Positions 6,938 through 14,025 are shown, counted from the stretch's first letter. The stretch: DNA of 16,118 bases from an uncultured Clostridia bacterium (GCA_946006915.1 CAMFZK010000009.1:1-16118); one strand, 5' to 3'. Notes: generated by a model not told the origin, from the sequence alone. A program made the numbers and translations.

Positions 6938-7138
6938 TTACGCTTTAACTTCTACTGCTTCTACAAGGTGGCAAACCTTATTGATTTTACCTCTTGTTTG
7001 TGCATTGTCGGGTTGGATAGAAGAATCTCCTACCTTTTTAAGACCCAGAGCATTTACAGTAGCGATTTGGTCCTTTTTAGAACCGATTGTACTCTTAACG
7101 AGTGTTACTTTGAGGCCTGCAGCCTTTTTTGTTGCCAT
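6938..7138 (-). CDS. rpmD: 50S ribosomal protein L30 (uL30)
   Basis: L30 is a small 50S protein. The 66 residues match the bacterial short form. The N-terminus is basic and alanine-rich (MATKKAAGLKV). The conserved core VKSTIGSKKDQIATVNALGL (about 14-33) is followed by PDNAQTRGKINKVCHLV. It sits between rpsE and rplO as in most spc operons. A 50-nt spacer, longer than most neighbours, precedes rplO. Confidence 0.97.
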   Translation of the reverse strand: MATKKAAGLKVTLVKSTIGSKKDQIATVNALGLKKVGDSSIQPDNAQTRGKINKVCHLVEAVEVKA

Positions 7139-7152
7139 AATGCTGCTCCTCC

Positions 7153-7656
7153 TTAACCTACGATTTCCTTAACTGACTTGCCGCGGACAGCCGCAACTTG
7201 TTCAGCGCTACGAAGTGATGCTAAACCTTGAATGGTTGCACGTACTACGTTGCAAGGATTGTTTGAACGTAAAGCTTTTGTACGGATATCGCTGATACCC
7301 ACCATTTCAACAACGGCACGAACTGCACCGCCGGCAATAACACCGGTACCGGGAGCAGCGGGTTTCATAAGAACACGGCCTGCGCCGAATTCGCCGATAA
7401 CTTCGTGCGGGATTGTTGTACCTTTTAAAGAAACTTTAATAAGGTTTTTCTTAGCGTCTTCAATTCCTTTACGGATAGCGTCCGGAACTTCGCCTGCTTT
7501 ACCAAGTCCGAAGCCAACGATACCGTTACCGTCACCTACTACAACCAAAGCGGAGAATTTCATAATACGTCCGCCCTTTACGGTTTTAGAAACACGGTTA
7601 ATAGAAACTACACGCTCTTTTAAATCTAATGTTGATGCGTCAATATTTGTAGCCAA
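7153..7656 (-). CDS. rpsE: 30S ribosomal protein S5 (uS5), TTG start
   Basis: S5 is a 167-residue 30S protein near the mRNA entry channel that affects decoding accuracy. The double-stranded-RNA-binding-like domain spans about 15-80, with VNRVSKTVKGGR-type residues at its start and the GFGLGKAGEVPDAIRK block. The C-terminal domain includes GTGVIAGGAVRAVVE. The only suitable start is a TTG at 7656: AAGGAGG lies 7 nt upstream, the N-terminus aligns with the family, and the next in-frame ATG would remove about 30 conserved residues. The weak start codon may tune its expression. Confidence 0.97.
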   Translation of the reverse strand: MATNIDASTLDLKERVVSINRVSKTVKGGRIMKFSALVVVGDGNGIVGFGLGKAGEVPDAIRKGIEDAKKNLIKVSLKGTTIPHEVIGEFGAGRVLMKPAAPGTGVIAGGAVRAVVEMVGISDIRTKALRSNNPCNVVRATIQGLASLRSAEQVAAVRGKSVKEIVG

Positions 7657-7671
7657 AAGTATTCCTCCTTA

Positions 7672-8031
7672 TTAGAACTTGAGGCCGCCCTCGCGGGCTC
7701 CTTCGGCAAGCTCCTTGACACGGCCGTGATAAATGTATCCGCCGCGGTCAAAAACAACCTCGGAGATGCCCTTAGAAACGGCACGTTCAGCAATTAACTG
7801 TCCAACCTTGCGAGCACCCTCTTTGTTGCCGCCGTTTGCACCGAAATCTTTTTCGTTGGAAGCAGCAGCGGCGAGAGTAACGCCGTTTACATCGTCGATA
7901 AGCTGGGCGTAAATATTGCTGTTGGAGCGGAATACATCAAGGCGGGGGCAAGCGGCTGTACCGCTGATCTTAGAACGTACACGAGCGTGACGTTTAAGTC
8001 TTGCCTCATTGCTGTTTGGTCTGGTAACCAT
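7672..8031 (-). CDS. rplR: 50S ribosomal protein L18 (uL18)
   Basis: L18 binds 5S rRNA together with L5 and anchors the central protuberance. The 119 residues start with an arginine/lysine-rich arm (RPNSNEARLKRHARVRSKI, about 3-21). The conserved core follows, including PRLDVFRSNSNIYAQLIDD and, near the C-terminus, VVFDRGGYIYHGRVKELAEGAREGG. It sits 18 nt after rplF and 15 nt before rpsE. Length and motifs are ordinary. Confidence 0.98.
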   Translation of the reverse strand: MVTRPNSNEARLKRHARVRSKISGTAACPRLDVFRSNSNIYAQLIDDVNGVTLAAAASNEKDFGANGGNKEGARKVGQLIAERAVSKGISEVVFDRGGYIYHGRVKELAEGAREGGLKF

Positions 8032-8049
8032 GGTTTATACACTCCTTTT

Positions 8050-8598
8050 TTATTTCTTTCCACCCTTAGCGGCTTTACCTTCTTTACGGCGGATGTGTTC
8101 GTCAACGTACTTAATACCTTTGCCCTTGTAGGGTTCGGGGGGACGTTTTTCACGTACTTCCGCAGCAAATTGGCCAACCTTTTGCTTATCGGCACCGCTA
8201 ATAATAATCGAGTTGTTGTTAGGTACTTCAATGGTAATACCGTCAACTTCAGGCATAATAACCTGATGTGAGTAACCTAAGTTCATAACTAAGTTTTTGC
8301 CCTGCTTTTGTGCACGGTAACCTACACCGTTAACTTCGAGTTCTTTTTTGTAACCGTTGGATACACCCTCAACCATATTGGCGATAAGTGTACGGGTAAG
8401 ACCGTGTAATGCACGGTGTTCTTTATCGTCTGAAGGGCGGGTAACAATAATTTCATTGTTTTCCATAGCAATGCTCATATCAGCATTGAAGGTGTTTTTT
8501 AATTCGCCCTTAGGTCCTTTAACGGTAACTTCAGAACCGTTGATTTTAACATCAACACCGGCAGGAATTGCAATCGGTTTCTTTCCTATTCTTGACAT
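8050..8598 (-). CDS. rplF: 50S ribosomal protein L6 (uL6)
   Basis: L6 has two similar alpha/beta domains and binds 23S rRNA near the sarcin-ricin loop and the GTPase-associated region. The 182-residue protein starts MSRIGKKPIAIPAGV and has the two-domain length. The family signature RPPEPYKGKGIKY is at about 152-164, and the basic tail ends KAAKGGKK. It begins with ATG after an AAGGAGG site and lies 14 nt after rpsH. No unusual feature is seen. Confidence 0.98.
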   Translation of the reverse strand: MSRIGKKPIAIPAGVDVKINGSEVTVKGPKGELKNTFNADMSIAMENNEIIVTRPSDDKEHRALHGLTRTLIANMVEGVSNGYKKELEVNGVGYRAQKQGKNLVMNLGYSHQVIMPEVDGITIEVPNNNSIIISGADKQKVGQFAAEVREKRPPEPYKGKGIKYVDEHIRRKEGKAAKGGKK

Positions 8599-8612
8599 TG
8601 AACGTTACCTCC

Positions 8613-9011
8613 TTACCAAACGAAAGCAAGTACTTCGCCGCCAACATTGGCTTTGCGAGCTGCTTTGTCTGTCATAATACCTTTAGAGGTGGAAAGAATT
8701 GCTATACCAAGGCCTTTCATAACCTTAGGCATATCCTCTACATTTGTGTAGATACGCAAACCTGGCTTCGAAACTCTGCGAATGCCGTTGATGATTTGCG
8801 ATTTGTTTTGGCCGTATTTCAAAGTAATATGAATTACGCCTTGCTTTCCGTCTTCTTCGACGTTAAAGCTTGTAATATATCCTTCGTCAAGCAAAATTTG
8901 AGCGATTGCCTTTTTTACATTAGACGCAGGGATATCTACCGAATCATGTTTTGCTGAAGAAGCATTACGAATTCTCGTAAGCATATCAGCGATTGTATCG
9001 GTAATTTGCAT
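8613..9011 (-). CDS. rpsH: 30S ribosomal protein S8 (uS8)
   Basis: S8 is a primary 16S rRNA binder of the central domain, 132 residues here. The N-terminus ITDTIADMLTRIRNA is canonical. The C-terminal signature STSKGIMTDKAARKANVGGE (about 106-125) contains the RNA-contacting residues. In E. coli, S8 represses the spc operon by binding a mimic of its rRNA site around the L5 start. I looked for an obvious equivalent near rplE and did not see one by eye. The gene lies 23 nt after rpsN. Confidence 0.98.
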   Translation of the reverse strand: MQITDTIADMLTRIRNASSAKHDSVDIPASNVKKAIAQILLDEGYITSFNVEEDGKQGVIHITLKYGQNKSQIINGIRRVSKPGLRIYTNVEDMPKVMKGLGIAILSTSKGIMTDKAARKANVGGEVLAFVW

Positions 9012-9034
9012 GCCGTCAACCTCCTTCGTTTACC

Positions 9035-9220
9035 TTACCAGCTTGCCTTCTTAACTCCGGGGATTTCGCCTTTGTAAGCGAGTTCTCTGAAGCATATACG
9101 GCAGATGCCGTACTTGCGAAGATAAGCGTGGGGGCGACCACAGATTTTACATCTGTTGTACTCTCTTGTAGAAAACTTTGCAGGACGTGCCTGTTTGATT
9201 TTCATAGCAGTTTTAGCCAT
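9035..9220 (-). CDS. rpsN: 30S ribosomal protein S14, zinc type (uS14)
   Basis: This is the short, zinc-binding S14 of 61 residues (type Z), not the 89-101-residue zinc-free paralog. The zinc ligands C24-x2-C27 and C40-x2-C43 are intact in NRCKICGRP and GICRICFREL. The C-terminus PGVKKASW is invariant in the family. S14 lies in the 30S head and contacts the decoding side of 16S rRNA. It sits between rplE and rpsH as expected. Many Firmicutes keep a zinc-independent copy elsewhere for zinc starvation, but none is in this window. Confidence 0.98.
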   Translation of the reverse strand: MAKTAMKIKQARPAKFSTREYNRCKICGRPHAYLRKYGICRICFRELAYKGEIPGVKKASW

Positions 9221-9232
9221 AATTCCTTCTCC

Positions 9233-9772
9233 TTACTTCGCAAACGGAGCACCCATAAGAGTTAATAACTCACGGGCCTCTTCATCTGTGTTAGCAGTGG
9301 TAACGAAAATAATATCCATACCACGTACTTTGTCGATTTTATCATATTCGATTTCAGGGAATACCAATTGTTCTTTGATACCCATAGCGTAGTTGCCACG
9401 GCCATCGAAAGCGTTGGGGTTAATTCCTCTGAAGTCACGTACACGGGGGAGTGCTGCATTGAAAAGTCTTTCAACAAATTCATACATACGCTCGCCACGA
9501 AGTGTAACTTTTGCACCGATAGGCATACCCTCACGGAGTTTAAAGTTCGCTACCGACTTTTTAGCACGGCAGGGAACTGCCTTTTGACCGGTGATTTTAC
9601 CTAAATCATTAACGATAGCGTCAATAACTTTAGAATTGTCTTTTGCCTCGCCGGCACCAACATTTATAACTACTTTTTCGAGCTTGGGGATTTGCATTAC
9701 GCTCTTGTAGCCGAATTTCTTCATAAGTGCTGGAGCAACCGACGATTTATATTCATTAGCCAATACTGACAT
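9233..9772 (-). CDS. rplE: 50S ribosomal protein L5 (uL5)
   Basis: L5 is a 179-residue protein of the central protuberance that binds 5S rRNA and touches the P-site tRNA. Recognisable blocks are QIPKLEKVVINVGAGEA (about 27-43), the RAKKSVANFKLREGMPIG segment (about 83-100) and LPRVRDFRGINPNAFDGRGNY (about 129-149). The C-terminus ARELLTLMGAPF is typical. The start has an AGGAGG site. It lies 18 nt after rplX and 12 nt before rpsN. Confidence 0.98.
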   Translation of the reverse strand: MSVLANEYKSSVAPALMKKFGYKSVMQIPKLEKVVINVGAGEAKDNSKVIDAIVNDLGKITGQKAVPCRAKKSVANFKLREGMPIGAKVTLRGERMYEFVERLFNAALPRVRDFRGINPNAFDGRGNYAMGIKEQLVFPEIEYDKIDKVRGMDIIFVTTANTDEEARELLTLMGAPFAK

Positions 9773-9790
9773 AGTCTGTTCCTCCTACTC

Positions 9791-10114
9791 TTAGAATGTT
9801 TCGCCGCACTTTTTGCAGTAGCGGTCTTTTTTACCGTCTTCGTAAACTTTTGTGCCTACTCTGGTCGGTTTGTTACATTTGGGGCATACAAGTTGTACTT
9901 TGCAAGCGTAAATTGCGCTTTCGGTGTCAATAATACCCGAAGGGTCACCGGCTTTGCGTGGTTTAGCGTGCTTTTTAACCATATTGATGCCTTCTACGAT
10001 TACTTTACCCTCTTTGGGGCTAACCTCAAGAACCTTACCGGTTTTGTTGCGGTCTTTTTTGTCTCCTGTAAGGAGTACTACGGTATCACCTGTTTTAATG
10101 TGAAGTTTACTCAT
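9791..10114 (-). CDS. rplX: 50S ribosomal protein L24 (uL24), zinc-ribbon form
   Basis: L24 is an assembly-initiating 50S protein with an N-terminal KOW domain (about 3-35) and the block VIVEGINMVKKHAKP (about 38-52). The C-terminal part carries two cysteine pairs, C77-x2-C80 and C100-x2-C103, forming a likely zinc ribbon that E. coli and B. subtilis L24 lack but many clostridial ones have. I set the start at the ATG at 10114 (MSKLHIKTG, 107 residues), with GGGAGG 8 nt upstream. A TTG at 10120 is only 2 nt from that site and is rejected. It lies 15 nt after rplN. Confidence 0.96.
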   Translation of the reverse strand: MSKLHIKTGDTVVLLTGDKKDRNKTGKVLEVSPKEGKVIVEGINMVKKHAKPRKAGDPSGIIDTESAIYACKVQLVCPKCNKPTRVGTKVYEDGKKDRYCKKCGETF

Positions 10115-10129
10115 TTTCAATACCTCCCA

Positions 10130-10498
10130 TTAAAGTACTTCCGGAGCAAGAGAAAGGATTTTAGTATAATCTTTCTCACGAAGCTCACGGGCTACAGGTC
10201 CAAAAATACGGGTACCGCGGGGGTTTTTGTCATCACGGATGATAACAGCCGCATTTTCGTCAAATCTGATGTATGTGCCATCATTACGGCGAAGACCTTT
10301 TGCAGAACGAACTACAACTGCCTTTACTACGTCGCCCTTCTTAACTGTGCCGCCGGGAGCAGCTTTCTTAACAGAAGCAACGATAACATCGCCGATGTTG
10401 GCATACCTCCTTCTGGAGCCGCCAAGAACACGGATGCACATAATTTCTTTTGCACCGGTATTGTCAGCCACCTTGAGGTAACTCTGTTGTTGTATCAC
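10130..10498 (-). CDS. rplN: 50S ribosomal protein L14 (uL14), GTG start
   Basis: L14 is a 122-residue beta-barrel 50S protein at the subunit interface that forms bridges to 16S rRNA and is the docking site for silencing factor RsfS. The N-terminus MIQQQSYLKVADNTGAKE and the C-terminus GTRIFGPVARELREKDYTKI are canonical. The start codon is GTG at 10498, with AAGGAGG 8 nt upstream; translation from it gives the family's exact N-terminus. It is the first gene of the spc part and follows rpsQ by only 22 nt, with no separate terminator or promoter visible. Confidence 0.98.
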   Translation of the reverse strand: MIQQQSYLKVADNTGAKEIMCIRVLGGSRRRYANIGDVIVASVKKAAPGGTVKKGDVVKAVVVRSAKGLRRNDGTYIRFDENAAVIIRDDKNPRGTRIFGPVARELREKDYTKILSLAPEVL

Positions 10499-10520
10499 AG
10501 TGGTTTCCTCCTTGTAAGAC

Positions 10521-10778
10521 TTACTTCGCCTTTTCGATGATTTCTACCACACGCCATCTTTTATCTTTAGAAAGCGGTCTGGTTTCCATAATAAGCACTC
10601 TGTCGCCTACGCCACAGGTATTATTTTCATCATGAGCTTTAAGTCTGATAGTGTTTTTGATAATCTTCTTGTAGAGCGGGTGTTTTACGTTGTCTTGAAT
10701 AGCAACTACAACGGTTTTATCCATTTTGTCGCTGGCAACAATACCAACTCTTGTTTTACGAAGGTTTCTTTCGCTCAT
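10521..10778 (-). CDS. rpsQ: 30S ribosomal protein S17 (uS17)
   Basis: S17 is an 85-residue OB-fold protein that binds the 5' domain of 16S rRNA early in assembly. The N-terminus MSERNLRKTRVGIVASDKMDK is canonical. The central HPLYKKIIKNTIRLKAHDENN (about 33-53) and the RPLSKDKRWRVVEI block (about 67-80) complete the family pattern. The start follows GGGAGG with 9 nt spacing. It is the last gene of the S10 part and runs on to rplN after 22 nt. Confidence 0.98.
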   Translation of the reverse strand: MSERNLRKTRVGIVASDKMDKTVVVAIQDNVKHPLYKKIIKNTIRLKAHDENNTCGVGDRVLIMETRPLSKDKRWRVVEIIEKAK

Positions 10779-10797
10779 CTCGCTTTACCTCCCAAAA

Positions 10798-11004
10798 TTA
10801 AGCATTCTTGCTGTCTTTGATTTCGTTTTCGCGAATAATTGTCTTAATGCGAGCGATATCTTTCTTGACAGCGGTTATACGCATTGGGTTTTCGAGCTGA
10901 TTAATGGCGAGTTGGAAACGAAGGTTGAATAATTCTTCCTTTAACTTTGCCAACTGCTCATTGAGTTCAGGTAAAGTATTTTCTCTTATTTCCTTTGCTT
11001 TCAT
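10798..11004 (-). CDS. rpmC: 50S ribosomal protein L29 (uL29)
   Basis: L29 is a small two-helix protein at the tunnel exit, next to L23, where SRP and trigger factor dock. The 68 residues begin MKAKEIRENTLPELNEQL and contain LKEELFNLRFQLAINQLENP (about 21-40) and the VKKDIARIKTIIRENE helix. The start codon overlaps the rplP stop as TAATG, so L16 and L29 are probably translated in a coupled way. Length and motifs are ordinary. Confidence 0.98.
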   Translation of the reverse strand: MKAKEIRENTLPELNEQLAKLKEELFNLRFQLAINQLENPMRITAVKKDIARIKTIIRENEIKDSKNA

Positions 11005-11429
11005 TACTGCTCACCACCCATTTCCTGTTTGGTTACAAACTTACACTTAATAGGAAGTTTGTTAGCAGCGAGACGCATAGCTTCACGAGCTAATTCCTCG
11101 CTAACACCGCCGATTTCAAACATAACGCGGCCCGGCTTAACAACCGCTACCCAATATTCCGGTGAGCCCTTACCTGAACCCATTCGAGTTTCGGCAGGTT
11201 TTTCGGTAATCGGCTTATCGGGGAAGATTTTAATCCAAACTTTACCACCACGTTTGATGTAACGAGTCATAGCAATACGGGCAGCTTCGATTTGGTTTGA
11301 GGTAATCCACGCAGGTTCAGTTGCCTGAAGACCGAAATCACCGTGTGTTACTGTATTACCTCTGAGAGCTTTACCGGTCAAACGACCGCGGTGTACTCTA
11401 CGGTATTTTACACGCTTAGGCATTAACAT
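11004..11429 (-). CDS. rplP: 50S ribosomal protein L16 (uL16)
   Basis: L16 is a 141-residue protein that shapes the A-site tRNA binding region of the 50S subunit and joins late in assembly. The N-terminus MLMPKRVKYRRVHRGRLTGK is canonical, so I keep the first ATG rather than the one two codons later. GDFGLQATEPAWITSNQIEAAR (about 31-52) and RMGSGKGSPEYWVAVVKPGR (about 82-101) are family signatures. The start overlaps the rpsC stop as TAATG, and its stop overlaps rpmC in the same way. Confidence 0.98.
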   Translation of the reverse strand: MLMPKRVKYRRVHRGRLTGKALRGNTVTHGDFGLQATEPAWITSNQIEAARIAMTRYIKRGGKVWIKIFPDKPITEKPAETRMGSGKGSPEYWVAVVKPGRVMFEIGGVSEELAREAMRLAANKLPIKCKFVTKQEMGGEQ

Positions 11430-12094
11430 TAGCGGGCTCCTCCTTCTTTTTTAGTTCTGCGATTATCAGCAAGAACTTCGCCCTTATAAATCCAAACCTT
11501 AACGCCGATTTTACCATAGGTTGTGTCTGCTTCGGCAAAACCGTAGTCAATGTCGGCTCTTAAAGTTTGAAGCGGGATTGTTCCTTCGTGATACTGTTCG
11601 CTTCTTGCGATTTCAGCACCGCCGAGACGGCCCGAAACCTGAGTTTTGATACCCTTTACGCCAAGACGCATTGCTCTGCCAATGGCAAGTTTCATAGCGC
11701 GGCGGAAAGAAATACGTTTTTCAAGTTGTGTTGCAATGTTTTCAGCAACTAACTGAGCATCTGCATCCGGATTCTTGATTTCAACAATGTTAACAATTAC
11801 CGGTTTGCCGAGCATTTTTTGGCAATTTTCACGGAGTTTTTCAATTTCACTACCGTTACGTCCGATTACCATACCCGGTTTAGCGCAGTGGATGTGTAAT
11901 CTCACACGCTTGTCATCACGTTCGATTTCGATTTTTGCAATACCTGCAGAATAAAGTGTTTTCTTGAGGTATTTACGGAGGTTGTAGTCCTCAACCAAAG
12001 TATCACCGAAAACGTTGTCTTTGGCAAACCAACGTGAGTCCCAGTTTTTGATAACACCTACACGTAAACCGTGCGGATTAACTTTCTGACCCAT
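11429..12094 (-). CDS. rpsC: 30S ribosomal protein S3 (uS3)
   Basis: S3 forms part of the mRNA entry channel and its helicase activity with S4 and S5. The 221 residues contain a type II KH domain with the GMVIGRNG loop at 74-81. The C-terminal domain includes GVKGIKTQVSGRLGGAEIARSE (about 149-170). The N-terminus MGQKVNPHGLRVG is invariant. The start follows GGAGG with normal spacing, 16 nt after rplV. The stop overlaps the rplP start. Confidence 0.98.
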   Translation of the reverse strand: MGQKVNPHGLRVGVIKNWDSRWFAKDNVFGDTLVEDYNLRKYLKKTLYSAGIAKIEIERDDKRVRLHIHCAKPGMVIGRNGSEIEKLRENCQKMLGKPVIVNIVEIKNPDADAQLVAENIATQLEKRISFRRAMKLAIGRAMRLGVKGIKTQVSGRLGGAEIARSEQYHEGTIPLQTLRADIDYGFAEADTTYGKIGVKVWIYKGEVLADNRRTKKEGGAR

Positions 12095-12110
12095 AACTTA
12101 AACCTCCTCT

Positions 12111-12449
12111 TTAGATTTCACGTTCTTTAAGAACGATAGTCATATGGCTTGTTCTCTTTAAGATGCGGTGTGCTCTGCCGTGGTCTTTCGGACGAATTCT
12201 CTTAAGAGTAGGTCCGGGACAAACAAAGCATTCGGCAACATAAAGACGTGAAACGTCCATATTGTGGTTGTTTTCTGCGTTTGCAATAGCTGACGCTAAA
12301 AGCTTCTCTAAATACTCGCAAGCGGACTTAGGAGTAAATTTGAGTATAGCCATAGCTTTGTCAGCATCTTGGTTACGGATTAAATCCATAACAACCTTCA
12401 CCTTGCGGGGTGAAATACGAGCATATTTTAAAACTGCTCTTGCTTCCAT
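12111..12449 (-). CDS. rplV: 50S ribosomal protein L22 (uL22)
   Basis: L22 has a globular domain on the 50S surface and a beta-hairpin that lines the nascent-chain tunnel, where macrolide resistance mutations occur in other species. The 112 residues include ARISPRKVKVVMDLIRNQDADKA (about 10-32) and the tunnel hairpin region FVCPGPTLKRIRPKDHGRAHRI (about 74-95). No insertion or deletion in the hairpin is obvious. It lies 23 nt after rpsS and 16 nt before rpsC. Confidence 0.98.
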   Translation of the reverse strand: MEARAVLKYARISPRKVKVVMDLIRNQDADKAMAILKFTPKSACEYLEKLLASAIANAENNHNMDVSRLYVAECFVCPGPTLKRIRPKDHGRAHRILKRTSHMTIVLKEREI

Positions 12450-12472
12450 AGTTAAACTCTCCTTTCAGCCGC

Positions 12473-12748
12473 TTACTTACCGCTGGTTTTAGAACCTGCG
12501 TGGCCTTTGAATGTTCTTGTCGGTGCAAATTCACCGAGTTTGTGTCCAACCATATCCTCTGTTACATAAACCGGTACGTGTTTGCGACCGTCATGTACTG
12601 CAAAGGTGTGTCCGACGAAATCGGGGAATATGGTTGATGAACGGCTCCAAGTTTTAAGAACTCTTTTTTCGCCGGCTTCATTCATTTCTAATACCCTTTT
12701 AAGCAAAACAGGTTGCACATAAGGGCCTTTTTTAATGCTTCTTCCCAT
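12473..12748 (-). CDS. rpsS: 30S ribosomal protein S19 (uS19)
   Basis: S19 is a 91-residue protein of the 30S head that pairs with S13 near the A and P sites. The N-terminus MGRSIKKGPYVQPVLLKRV and the signature VGHKLGEFAPTRTFKGHAG (about 67-85) are both present. It follows rplB by 21 nt. No unusual feature is visible. Confidence 0.98.
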   Translation of the reverse strand: MGRSIKKGPYVQPVLLKRVLEMNEAGEKRVLKTWSRSSTIFPDFVGHTFAVHDGRKHVPVYVTEDMVGHKLGEFAPTRTFKGHAGSKTSGK

Positions 12749-12769
12749 AATTCAATCTCCTTTCGTGGA

Positions 12770-13597
12770 CTATTTACGACGCTTAACAATATATTTATTG
12801 CTTTGCTTATTTTTCTTACGGGTTTTGTAACCGAGGGTAGGTTTACCCCAAGGAGTTACAGGGCCGGGACGGCCGATAGGTGACTTACCTTCACCACCGC
12901 CGTGGGGGTGGTCACAGGGGTTCATTACAGAACCGCGAACGGTAGGTCTCCAACCCATGTGGCGTTTACGGCCTGCTTTACCGTAGTTAATGTTAGCGTG
13001 TTCCGGATTAGAAACAACACCAACAGTTGCCATACAGTTAACCGGTACGTTGCGAAGTTCGCCGGAAGGCAAACGAAGAAGTGCCATACCGTTTTCTTTA
13101 GCCATAAGTTGTGCCATATTACCTGCGGAACGGGCAAGTTGTGCGCCCTTACCGGGGTAAAGTTCGATATTGTGAATGAAAGTACCAACCGGGATATTGT
13201 TAAGCGGAAGTGCGTTACCGGGTTTAATGTCGGCATCGGGACCGCTTACGATAACATCGCCAACCTTTAAATCCTGAGGAGCGATGATGTAACTCTTAAC
13301 GCCGTCTTCATATTGAATAAGGGCGATGAAAGCCGAACGGTTCGGGTCGTATTCAAGAGTTTGAACAGTAGCGGGGATACCGAAACGGTTTCTCTTGAAA
13401 TCGATAACTCTGTACTTTCTTCTATTTCCGCCGCCGCGATGGCGAACGGTAATTCTGCCGTAGCTGTTTCTGCCGGCATTCTTTTTAATCGGCTCAAGCA
13501 AACTTCTTTCGGGTTCTACTTTAGACAAGCAGGAATAATCCATAGTTGTCATATTACGCAGACCGTTAGTAGTCGGCTTGTAGTGTTTGATAGCCAT
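12770..13597 (-). CDS. rplB: 50S ribosomal protein L2 (uL2)
   Basis: L2 is the largest 50S protein, needed for subunit association and peptidyl transferase function. The 275 residues contain the RNA-binding region (about 60-200) and the invariant loop MNPCDHPHGGGEGKSPIGR (225-243), with H230 at the position of the functionally important histidine. The N-terminus MAIKHYKPTTNGLRNMT is canonical. The gene is preceded by an AGGAG site and an unusually long 134-nt spacer after rplW; rplB normally follows rplW closely. The protein itself looks intact. Confidence 0.98.
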   Translation of the reverse strand: MAIKHYKPTTNGLRNMTTMDYSCLSKVEPERSLLEPIKKNAGRNSYGRITVRHRGGGNRRKYRVIDFKRNRFGIPATVQTLEYDPNRSAFIALIQYEDGVKSYIIAPQDLKVGDVIVSGPDADIKPGNALPLNNIPVGTFIHNIELYPGKGAQLARSAGNMAQLMAKENGMALLRLPSGELRNVPVNCMATVGVVSNPEHANINYGKAGRKRHMGWRPTVRGSVMNPCDHPHGGGEGKSPIGRPGPVTPWGKPTLGYKTRKKNKQSNKYIVKRRK

Positions 13598-13616
13598 TTT
13601 TATTTCACTCTCCTAT

Positions 13617-13696
13617 TTTGGCTTAGCGAAGCCGCTTTGCGACTTCATACATCACCGGAAATTTCGCTACTTTTCTTTAGGCGGAACGCCGCCAAA
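13617..13696 (-). repeat. 80-bp hairpin-rich element with inverted ends in the rplW-rplB spacer
   Basis: The element is bounded by TTTGGC and GCCAAA (13617-13622 and 13691-13696). Inside are a hairpin GGCGG-CGTT-CCGCC with a flanking 4-bp extension across a bulge (13675-13697) and an 8-bp stem GAAGYCGC/GCGRCTTC (13628-13646). A GGCTT/AAGCC hairpin (13620-13633) overlaps and competes with the 8-bp stem and sits a few bases from the rplB ribosome-binding site. The sequence ATGGCTATCA occurs both at the rplB start (13588-13597) and beyond the far end of the element (13702-13711). It may be a small inserted repeat that now influences rplB. Confidence 0.5.
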
Positions 13697-13731
13697 GATT
13701 CTGATAGCCATTTCCAAGCAAAACTCTTTGT

Positions 13732-14025
13732 TTAGATAAGACCGTCAAAGAATTCAATCGGCTTAGAATCTGCTTTCAATGTAACGATTGCTTTCTTCCA
13801 GGAAGCAGTATAACCGCTGTAACGGCCCATACGCTTTTCCTTACCACGTACACTGATTGTATTAACTTTTGCAACTTTAACCTTGAAAAGTTTTTCGCAT
13901 GCCTCTGCGATTTGAATTTTGTTAGCGTCTTTTGCTACCTTGAAGGTGTATTTCTTGTCGGCAATTCCCGACATGCTCTTTTCGGTAATAACCGGAGCAA
14001 TAATGATATCCTGTGCGAGTTTCAT
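13732..14025 (-). CDS. rplW: 50S ribosomal protein L23 (uL23)
   Basis: L23 lies at the tunnel exit and is the main dock for trigger factor and SRP. The 97 residues start MKLAQDIIIAPVITEKSM. They carry KYTFKVAKDANKIQIAEACEKLF (about 25-47) and VNTISVRGKEKRMGRYSGYTASWKKAIV (about 55-82), the rRNA-binding signature. The start codon overlaps the rplD stop as TAATG, which suggests coupling to L4. A 134-nt spacer follows before rplB. Confidence 0.98.
   Translation of the reverse strand: MKLAQDIIIAPVITEKSMSGIADKKYTFKVAKDANKIQIAEACEKLFKVKVAKVNTISVRGKEKRMGRYSGYTASWKKAIVTLKADSKPIEFFDGLI

Noticed and set aside
10115..10120. Upstream TTG start for rplX
   Set aside because: It is 2 nt from the GGGAGG site, too close; the ATG at 10114 has 8-nt spacing.
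13667..13711. Fourteen-codon reading frame (MAIRIFGGVPPKEK) in the rplW-rplB spacer as a real gene
   Set aside because: There is no usable ribosome-binding site, and its start matches the start of rplB. A duplication or chance is more likely than a gene.
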